From Bacillus sp. ISL-41 (GTDB taxonomy: Bacteria > Bacillota > Bacilli > Bacillales > Cytobacillaceae): a stretch of 64,000 bases of DNA. The notes beneath the pieces were generated by a model. That model had not been told where the DNA came from and did no database searches. It saw only the letters and a program-made list of their open reading frames with translations. The stretch's first letter is position 1; every line of letters starts with the position of its first letter. The DNA lies in contig NZ_JAGGQP010000026.1 of the NCBI RefSeq assembly GCF_018613235.1, positions 29,116 to 93,115 of the forward strand. Direction: 5' to 3'. The translations under genes were made by a program, and so were the position numbers. This document shows positions 57,844-64,000 of this stretch, piece after piece.

Positions 57844-57912
57844 AGGTTTTCGCTCCTGTCCACTCTTACTGTTTGCTTATGCCTGTAAAGCTGATTCTTC
57901 TGAAATCTCGAT

Positions 57913-58900
57913 TACTAGAAGGGCCAGCATGTGCCCGAAGTCAGGCTTTGTAACGAATTTCGGTCACAAGAAGAGCCAACATGTGCCCAAAGTTAGGTTT
58001 TGTAACGAATTTCGGTCACAAGAAGAGTCAACATGTGCCCGAAGTCAGGCTTTGCAACGAATTTCGGTCACAAGAAGAGTCAACATGTGCCCGAAGTCAG
58101 GCTTTGTAACGAATCTCGGTCACAAGAAGAGCCGACATGTGCCCGAAGTGAAGCTTTCTAACGAATTTCGGTCACAAGAAGGGCTAACTTGTGCCCGAAG
58201 TCAGGCTTTGTAATGAATCTCGGTCACAAGAAGAGCCGACATGTGCCCGAAGTGAGGCTTTCAAACGAATCTCGGTCACAAGAAGAGTCAACATGTGCCC
58301 GAAGTGAGGCTTTCAAATGAATCTCGGTCACAAGAAGAGCCAATATGTGCCCGAAGTCAGGCTTTGTAACGAATTTCGGTCACAAGAAGAGCCAACATGT
58401 GCCCGAAGTCAGGCTTTGTAACGAATTTCGGTCACAAGAAGAGTCAACATGTGCCCGAAGTCAGGCTTTGCAACGAATCTCGGTCACAAGAAGAGCCAGC
58501 ATGTGCCCGAAGTCAGGCTTTTAAACAAATCTCGGTCACAAGAAGAGCCAGCATGTGCCCGAAGTCAGGCTTTAAAATGAATTTCGGTCACAAGAAGAGC
58601 CAGCATGTGCCCGAAGTCAGGCTTTGTAACGAATTTCGGTCACAAGAAGAGCCAGCATGTGCCCGAAGTCAGGCTTTGCAACGAATCTCGGTCACAAGAA
58701 GAGCCAACATGTGCCCGAAGTGAGGCTTTCAAACGAATCTCGGTCACAAGAAGAGCTAACATGTGCCCGAAGTCAGGCTTTTAAACAAATCTCGGTCACA
58801 AGAAGAGCCGACATGTGCCCGAAGTGAGGCTTTCAAATGAATTTCGGTCACAAGAAGAGCCAATATGAGACGGAAATCTAGCTTTCGGTTTCCTCTCGGT
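57913..58900. repeat. Nineteen tandem 52-bp units between nifS and nadB
   Basis: Exactly 19 x 52 = 988 bases without an indel. Unit starts run 57913, 57965, 58017 and so on to 58849. A typical unit is CACAAGAAGAGCCAACATGT, then GCCCGAAGTCAGGCTTTGTA, then ACGAATTTCGGT. Point variants recur across units (GTCAGGCTTTGTA or GTGAGGCTTTCAA; ACGAATT, ACGAATC or ATGAATC). The first and last units have diverged most. TTCGGTCACA of one unit and TGTGCCCGAA of the next form a 33-base imperfect hairpin. The short frames inside have no ribosome sites, and the frame rotates every three units. Confidence 0.97.
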
Positions 58901-58943
58901 CACATATCGTATCTTGCATTCTCCAATGTAAAAATAAAAGCTC

Positions 58944-58991
58944 TTGTCAACAGTGTAAAACTGTGTAAACATAGATGTCAAGACACCTGTT
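58944..58991 (+). promoter_or_regulatory. nadBCA promoter with overlapping NiaR operator
   Basis: TTGTCA (58944-58949), a 16-base spacer and TAAACA (58966-58971), preceded by TGTG, form a plausible promoter. The dyad AACATAGATGTC/AAGACACCTGTT at 58968-58991 fits the NiaR-type site (TGTCTTGACA-like core on the reverse strand) as I recall it. It covers the -10 and start site, a standard repression geometry. Confidence 0.65.
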
Positions 58992-59012
58992 AATCCAGGA
59001 GGCTATCAATAT

Positions 59013-60629
59013 ATGAAACAATCAGATGTAATCATTGTTGGCAGTGGGATTGCCGCATTGCAATTGGCCAATAAATTATCAAAGGATTTAAATGTGATTA
59101 TTCTCACAAAAAGGGAATTGACAGCGGGCAATTCATATCTTGCCCAGGGTGGGGTTGCGGCTGCGGTTTCCACGAGTGATGATCCTTATTTCCATTATCT
59201 CGACACAATGGAGGCGGGAGCTCATCATAGTAACCCTGAAGCTGTACTTGAAATGACCAGAAAAGCACCGCAGCTGATTAAGGGTTTATGGAAATCTGGA
59301 TGTCGCTTTGATGAAGATGGAAACGGAAAATTGCTTCTTGGGATGGAAGGAGCTCATAGTGAAAAAAGGATTATCCACAGCGGCGGTGATGCGACTGGTA
59401 AGCATATGGTCGACTTTTTGCTAACGGGTCTGAATGCCAATGTTTCAGTTCAACAATCCACATTTGTTTATGAACTTATTTTAAACAGTGATGAAACACG
59501 CTGTACCGGAGTGAAATCGAAGCTGCCGGATGGAACGATTGAAGTATATTGTGCTCCCCATGTTGTGCTTGCTACGGGCGGCTGCGGGCAAGTATTCGCC
59601 CTCACCTCGAATGCTGAGACTGCAACCGGGGATGGAATGGCGCTGGCCTACAGAGCAGGTGCGGAGCTGGCCGATATGGAATTTATCCAGTTTCATCCTA
59701 CACTTCTTTACGTAGATGGAAAGACGAAGGGGCTCATTTCAGAAGCAGTAAGGGGTGAAGGGGCAGTTCTAGTCACTGCAGAGGGAAAGCGGATCATGGA
59801 AGAAGTTCATCCGTTGAAGGACCTGGCACCACGGCACATTGTTTCCCAGACTATTTATGATTACTCGCGGAGAGGAATTCAAATCTATTTAGACATTGCC
59901 AACATCCAGGATTTCAACAGCAGGTTCCCGACGATCAGCACGCTATGTGCACAGCATGGAATAGATATTGAAAAAGGCTTGATCCCTGTTGTTCCCGGGA
60001 GCCATTTTATCATGGGCGGGGTAAAAACAGACTTGCATGGCAGAACCAGTATCCCCGGATTGTATGCAATTGGTGAAACTGCATGCACTGGAATCCACGG
60101 AGCAAACAGGCTGGCGAGCAATTCCTTATTAGAAGGCATGTTTGTTGGCGAAAACCTTGCTGAATGGATCAACAGCCATCAAGCTGCCAAAAAAGAGGCA
60201 GTAAGTTTCATGGAAATTCATTATCAAACTGCCAAAAGAGAATCCAACATGAATCAAGTTGTATTCGAAGGTGAGCTTCCAGACGTGGATTCACTAAAAC
60301 AAACAATGATGGACCGTACAGGCATTGTCCGGACAAAAGAATTGCTGATCATACAGAATGAGTGGCTTGAACAGTTCAAACTGGGACAATGGCTTGAGGC
60401 TCGTCTGGACCACTTGGATCCATCTGAATTGAACAGACTGTTCATGTACATCACCGCAACCTTAATCACACAGTCGGCTTTGGAAAGGACTGAAAGCAGG
60501 GGCGGTCACTACCGAAAAGATTTTCCGCATGAAGATAACGCCAATTGGATGAAAAAACAAATCATCCATCAACGAAAAAACGTAAAGGATGGTAAGCATG
60601 AATTCAATCAAACTGCGCTTGCTACTTGA
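59013..60629 (+). CDS. nadB: L-aspartate oxidase
   Basis: A flavoenzyme that oxidises aspartate to iminoaspartate, the first step of de novo NAD synthesis. The 538-residue product has the FAD motif VIIVGSGIAALQLA at the N-terminus, TAGNSYLAQGGVAAAV, the flavin loop ATGGCGQVFALTSN and the catalytic-region HPTLLYVDG. The C-terminal helical domain is complete. GGAGGCTATCAATAT precedes ATG 59013. It overlaps nadC by 32 bases. Confidence 0.97.
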   Translation: MKQSDVIIVGSGIAALQLANKLSKDLNVIILTKRELTAGNSYLAQGGVAAAVSTSDDPYFHYLDTMEAGAHHSNPEAVLEMTRKAPQLIKGLWKSGCRFDEDGNGKLLLGMEGAHSEKRIIHSGGDATGKHMVDFLLTGLNANVSVQQSTFVYELILNSDETRCTGVKSKLPDGTIEVYCAPHVVLATGGCGQVFALTSNAETATGDGMALAYRAGAELADMEFIQFHPTLLYVDGKTKGLISEAVRGEGAVLVTAEGKRIMEEVHPLKDLAPRHIVSQTIYDYSRRGIQIYLDIANIQDFNSRFPTISTLCAQHGIDIEKGLIPVVPGSHFIMGGVKTDLHGRTSIPGLYAIGETACTGIHGANRLASNSLLEGMFVGENLAEWINSHQAAKKEAVSFMEIHYQTAKRESNMNQVVFEGELPDVDSLKQTMMDRTGIVRTKELLIIQNEWLEQFKLGQWLEARLDHLDPSELNRLFMYITATLITQSALERTESRGGHYRKDFPHEDNANWMKKQIIHQRKNVKDGKHEFNQTALAT

Positions 60630-61485
60630 GCAATTTTTTATTGAAGATATAGGTGAACGTGATGTCACCAGTGAACTGATTTTCGGAAAAGAAAACAAAG
60701 GAAGCCTTGTTTTAATCTCGAAGGATGAAGGGATTTTCTGCGGGGAGCAAATCATCCAAACAGGCTTCAGGCTGCTTGATGAGGGCTGTCAGATTATCCT
60801 GCATGTTAAAGATGGGGATAAAGTAGTCAAGGGTCAAGAATTAGCCTTGATCACTGGCAGAGTTTCCGGTTTGCTTAAAGCAGAAAGAGTCGTCCTTAAT
60901 CTTGTACAGCGGATGAGCGGGATTGCGACGAAAACCAGTGAAGCTGTCAGAGTTTTGGACAGCGCAAAAACGAGAATCTGTGATACGCGTAAAACCACCC
61001 CGGGTCTCAGAATGCTTGAGAAGTATGCGGTTCGCTGCGGCGGCGGCTTCAACCATCGTTATGGATTGTATGATGCCGTGATGATCAAGGATAATCACAT
61101 CTCATTCGCAGGATCAATCAGCAGTGCAGTTGAAGCAGTGAGATCAAATCTTGGGCATATGGTGAAGGTCGAAGTGGAGATTGAAACAAAAGACCAGCTT
61201 CTTGAAGCGATTGATTCAAAAGCTGACTGCATCATGTTCGATAACAGGCCGCCGGAACAAATCAAGGAATGGATTGGCAATGTCCCAACAGGGATTTTAA
61301 CAGAGGCATCCGGAGGGATTACGATCGATAACCTCCATAGCTATAGAGATTGCGGAGTGGATTATATTTCTCTTGGATTCCTTACACATTCTGTAAAATC
61401 ATTGGATATTAGCGCAAAAGTGATGGCTGAAACGAAAGGGGCTGCAGAATATGAATTTTTTGGAGGCGCTCGAAGCGAAATCTAG
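60598..61485 (+). CDS. nadC: Quinolinate phosphoribosyltransferase
   Basis: Converts quinolinate and PRPP to nicotinate mononucleotide. The 295-residue product has [14 protein letters not shown], the [26 protein letters not shown] block that binds substrate, and the C-terminal [23 protein letters not shown] barrel loop. ATG 60598 is five bases after AAAGGATGG; ATG 60589 lies inside that site. It overlaps nadB and nadA, giving tight coupling. Confidence 0.97.
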   Translation: MNSIKLRLLLEQFFIEDIGERDVTSELIFGKENKGSLVLISKDEGIFCGEQIIQTGFRLLDEGCQIILHVKDGDKVVKGQELALITGRVSGLLKAERVVLNLVQRMSGIATKTSEAVRVLDSAKTRICDTRKTTPGLRMLEKYAVRCGGGFNHRYGLYDAVMIKDNHISFAGSISSAVEAVRSNLGHMVKVEVEIETKDQLLEAIDSKADCIMFDNRPPEQIKEWIGNVPTGILTEASGGITIDNLHSYRDCGVDYISLGFLTHSVKSLDISAKVMAETKGAAEYEFFGGARSEI

Positions 61486-62557
61486 GATGCTTCCTGATAA
61501 GTACAAAAATATGGCTGTCCAGGAACTTGAGGACATGATCAAGGGAATTAAAGAGAAAATGGGCAAGAAACTTTTTATCCCTGGTCATCATTATCAAAAA
61601 GATGAAGTGATTCAATTCGCTGATGCGACTGGGGATTCATTGAAATTAGCCCAGCTGTCGGCAGAGAACAGGGAAGCAGAACATATTGTGTTTTGCGGAG
61701 TTCATTTCATGGCCGAAACGGCAGACATATTAACGACCGAAAGCCAGAAGGTCTACCTGCCAGATATGAGGGCAGGCTGCTCGATGGCGGATATGGCGGA
61801 TATTTACCAGACGGAAAGAGCCTGGGAATTCCTTCAGGTCTTGTTTGGTGACACTATTCTGCCGTTGACGTATGTGAACTCAACAGCAGCGATTAAATCA
61901 TTTGTCGGAGCGAATGGCGGTGCGACTGTGACATCCTCTAACGCTGAGAAGATGGTACGATGGGCTTTTTCAAAAAAAGAACGTCTGCTATTCCTTCCGG
62001 ATCAGCACTTGGGAAGGAATACTGCTTTTAATATCGGCGTCAATCTGGACGAAATGGCCGTTTACAACCCGATTGAGAATATCCTTGAATTTGACGGCCC
62101 GCTTGAAAAAGTGAAGGTCATTCTTTGGAAGGGACATTGCTCTGTCCACGAGAATTTTACAGTGGAAAATGTTGCCCATGTGCGAGAAGTATACCCGGAC
62201 ATGAAAATCATTGTCCATCCTGAATGCTCACGTGAAGTTGTTGCGTTGTCAGATATGGCAGGCTCTACAAATTATATTATTGAAGCGATCGAAGGTTCAC
62301 CTGCCGGCTCATCCTGGGCGGTTGGGACAGAAATGAATCTGGTCAAACGCCTGATTTCACATTATCCTGATAAGCAGATTATTTCCTTGAATCCTCATAT
62401 GTGTCCATGCCTGACAATGAACAGGATCGACCTGCAGCATCTTGCCTGGAGTCTCGATAGTGTTTTTCAGGGGCAAGAAATTAATGTTATAAAAGTAGAT
62501 GAAAAGACAGCATTAAACGCGAAGCTTGCCCTAAACCGCATGCTCGAGCAATCATAA
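61451..62557 (+). CDS. nadA: Quinolinate synthase
   Basis: A 4Fe-4S enzyme that condenses iminoaspartate with dihydroxyacetone phosphate. Its length of 368 residues equals B. subtilis NadA. The cluster cysteines C110 (RAGCSMADM), C230 (WKGHCSVHE) and C320 (HMCPCLTMN) are all present, and C318 gives the Firmicute CxC pair. The ATG at 61451 lies inside the nadC tail after AAAGGGGCTGCAG. Sulfur for the cluster is probably supplied by the neighbouring NifS. A terminator follows. Confidence 0.97.
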   Translation: MNFLEALEAKSRMLPDKYKNMAVQELEDMIKGIKEKMGKKLFIPGHHYQKDEVIQFADATGDSLKLAQLSAENREAEHIVFCGVHFMAETADILTTESQKVYLPDMRAGCSMADMADIYQTERAWEFLQVLFGDTILPLTYVNSTAAIKSFVGANGGATVTSSNAEKMVRWAFSKKERLLFLPDQHLGRNTAFNIGVNLDEMAVYNPIENILEFDGPLEKVKVILWKGHCSVHENFTVENVAHVREVYPDMKIIVHPECSREVVALSDMAGSTNYIIEAIEGSPAGSSWAVGTEMNLVKRLISHYPDKQIISLNPHMCPCLTMNRIDLQHLAWSLDSVFQGQEINVIKVDEKTALNAKLALNRMLEQS

Positions 62558-62561
62558 ATAG

Positions 62562-62593
62562 GAATCCTCCCGGACCGGGGAGGATTTTTTTTA
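62562..62593 (+). terminator. Terminator of the nadBCA operon
   Basis: AATCCTCCC and GGGAGGATT pair around GGACCG and run into eight T. Confidence 0.88.
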
Positions 62594-62684
62594 TGGGAAA
62601 AGCTTAATCTCCTGTGGAAAAACATATTTATTTAGATAGAAGCATAAGTTTTTTTGAAGATTGTTAGCAATTTTCCCACACCAA

Positions 62685-62695
62685 CATAGAATATA
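62685..62695 (+). promoter_or_regulatory. Candidate mother-cell (sigma-E/sigma-K) -10 element for safA
   Basis: CATAGAATATA fits both the sigma-E -10 (CATACAnT) and the sigma-K -10 (CATAnnnTA). The -35 is unclear. It lies about 30 bases before the safA start, which is plausible for a coat gene. Confidence 0.35.
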
Positions 62696-62723
62696 TGGAC
62701 TTATGCCATAGGAGGGAATCAGA

Positions 62724-64000
62724 GTGAAAATCCATATCGTACAGAAAGGGGATACTCTTTGGAAGATCGCCAAGAAGTACGGCGTGAACTTTGAAGAGCT
62801 GAAAAAGATGAACGCGCAGCTCAGCAACCCTGATATGATTATGCCCGGTATGAAAATAAAAGTTCCAACTGCTGGAGGAACAGTAAAAAAAGAAGCTCCA
62901 ATCGCAGGTGGAACGCCTCAAGCAAAAATCAATATGGGTGGCAAAAAGGAAATGCCGATTGCCAAAGAGAAACCAATGCCAATGCCAGAAGTGAAGAAAG
63001 AAGTTCCAAAAGAGGCTCCAGTTAAGGAACAGCCGAAGATGGAGATGCCTAAACCTGTTCCAAAGGAAGAGCCAGTTAAACCATATAAACCGAAGATGCC
63101 AGTGCAAATTAAGCCTGAGATTGACATCAACAATTACTATATGATGAATATGGCTAATATGCAGATGCCGCCGCAGCCAAAACCGCAGCCAAAACCACAG
63201 CCGAAGCCGCAGCCAAAACCACAACCCAAGCCGCAGCTACCGCCGAAACCAGACAATATCTTTCCAGAAGTCAAGCCAGAGGTAAAGCCAGAAGTCAAGG
63301 CTCCAGTCAAGCAGCAGATCAAACCACAGGTTAAGCCAGAGGTAAAACCTCAGCTGCCAAAAGCTGAGATGAAACCAAATGTGAAGTCAGAAATAAAGCC
63401 CGATATAAAAATTGAAAAGAATGATTTCATGGATGAATCTCCATCAATGATGCCATTCGTTCAAGGAGGTTACCAGCAGCCGATGATCCCTTATCCTTAT
63501 AACTGTTATCCAGGATCACCTTCCATGACAGGTCCCGCATATGGCCATCAAGGACAGCAAATGCCATATCCTCAAGGACAGCAAATGCCATACCCTCAGG
63601 TACAGGGGATGTCCCAATACCCAGGGATGATGCCAAACATGGCATTGCCAGCGGAGGATATGGAATCATCATCTTTTGCCCAGATGCAGATGCCATTGAG
63701 CCCGACTATGGGGGGGAATATGCCTCATCATACAGCACCGCAAATGACAGGTCCTGTTTTCCACGGTGTTCCTATTTCACCTGTAATGCCTGGACCAGGC
63801 TGCATTCCAGAACAAGGGTATCCTCAACAGATGCCATATATGCCGCAAGTTGCAGGTGCGATGGATGAGCAAATGCCTTTACAGCCACAAGTAGGCGGAA
63901 TGATGGATAATCAAATGCCGCAGGTTGGCGGAATGATGGATGATGAATCTTCGGATATGCCAATGCCTCAGATGCCGCAAGTAGGCGGAATGATGGATAA
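62724..64000 (+). CDS. safA: SafA, LysM spore coat/cortex interface protein (3' end outside window)
   Basis: A spore morphogenetic protein that sits at the cortex-coat interface and works with SpoVID. The GTG start at 62724 follows AGGAGGGA. Residues 1-48 form a LysM domain (MKIHIVQKGDTLWKIAKKYG). A Lys/Pro-rich linker follows, with an uninterrupted PKPQ tandem near 63174-63250 and EVKPEVK-type repeats. A Met/Gln/Pro/Gly-rich coat-like region runs to the edge, with QGQQMPYP and VGGMMD repeats. At least 425 residues are open and no stop is reached, so it already exceeds the 387 of B. subtilis. Only the LysM end is conserved enough to identify. Confidence 0.92.
   Translation, partial: MKIHIVQKGDTLWKIAKKYGVNFEELKKMNAQLSNPDMIMPGMKIKVPTAGGTVKKEAPIAGGTPQAKINMGGKKEMPIAKEKPMPMPEVKKEVPKEAPVKEQPKMEMPKPVPKEEPVKPYKPKMPVQIKPEIDINNYYMMNMANMQMPPQPKPQPKPQPKPQPKPQPKPQLPPKPDNIFPEVKPEVKPEVKAPVKQQIKPQVKPEVKPQLPKAEMKPNVKSEIKPDIKIEKNDFMDESPSMMPFVQGGYQQPMIPYPYNCYPGSPSMTGPAYGHQGQQMPYPQGQQMPYPQVQGMSQYPGMMPNMALPAEDMESSSFAQMQMPLSPTMGGNMPHHTAPQMTGPVFHGVPISPVMPGPGCIPEQGYPQQMPYMPQVAGAMDEQMPLQPQVGGMMDNQMPQVGGMMDDESSDMPMPQMPQVGGMMD

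Noticed and set aside
57929..58723. Open frames encoding repetitive peptides (such as MCPKSGFVTNFGHKK) in the nifS-nadB gap
   Set aside because: The unit length of 52 is not a multiple of three, so the same DNA is read in all three frames in turn. No ribosome site is present and the frames are interrupted by unit variants. These are by-products of the repeat.
57913..58900. CRISPR array
   Set aside because: The whole 52-base unit repeats, with no unique spacers between constant repeats, and no cas gene is nearby.
62664..63224. Trp/Leu/Arg-rich 186-codon frame on the minus strand
   Set aside because: It is the mirror image of the Lys/Pro/Gln-rich linker of safA. Its composition is that of an antisense shadow.

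Overview
The window is chromosomal DNA from an endospore-forming Bacillaceae bacterium. The gene order from leuB to safA follows the Bacillus subtilis leu–tig–clpX–lon–hem–spoVID–valS–folC–comC–mre–min–spoIVF–rplU–obg–phe–nad–safA segment almost gene for gene. Sporulation genes (lonB, spoVID, ysxE, spoIIB, spoIVFA/FB, spo0B, safA), strong AGGAGG-type ribosome binding sites, many TTG/GTG starts, a valS T-box and an L21 leader support this. A Mesobacillus/Neobacillus/Cytobacillus-like genus is plausible, but the sequence alone does not settle the genus.

Layout. 1-2.6 kb: end of leuB, then leuC and leuD (leucine synthesis), with an unusual repeat- and hairpin-containing gap between leuC and leuD. 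2.7-12.2 kb: TPR protein ysoA, trigger factor, ClpX, LonB, Lon and the GTPase EngB (protein quality control, ribosome assembly). 12.3-19.3 kb: a small membrane protein and hemA-hemX-hemC-hemD-hemB-hemL (glutamate to uroporphyrinogen precursors). 19.4-22.8 kb: dispersed repeats, spoVID-ysxE (spore coat) and a small membrane protein. 22.9-27.3 kb: T-box, valS and folC.

27.3-40.8 kb is the least ordinary block. It holds a membrane-anchored GAF-GGDEF protein, a leftward three-gene minor pilin operon, and a rightward cluster with a two-TM protein, a VanW/peptidoglycan-binding-like protein, pilB, pilT, pilC, a major pilin, the prepilin peptidase comC/pilD, pilM, pilN and pilO. This is a complete Gram-positive type IV pilus machine, including a retraction ATPase. 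It sits where B. subtilis keeps only comC between folC and spoIIB/maf.

40.8-51.3 kb: spoIIB, maf, radC, mreBCD, minCD, spoIVFA-spoIVFB and an RNase E/G family gene (shape, division-site placement, sigma-K activation, RNA processing). 51.3-56.1 kb: L21 leader, rplU-prp-rpmA, spo0B, obg, pheB and pheA. 56.1-62.6 kb: NAD synthesis, with niaR-nifS leftward and nadB-nadC-nadA rightward. They are separated by 19 uninterrupted tandem copies of a 52-bp unit. 62.7-64 kb: safA, running off the window end.

The intergenic DNA is unusually rich in repeats: a 21-bp array (leuC-leuD), a 52-bp x4 array (clpX-lonB), a 52-bp x19 array (nifS-nadB), a MITE-like element (hemL-spoVID), and four copies of a second dispersed element (after spoVID and before minC). 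The two 52-bp families differ in sequence but share unit length and an imperfect 33-nt hairpin. No rRNA, tRNA, CRISPR array or complete insertion sequence was found.
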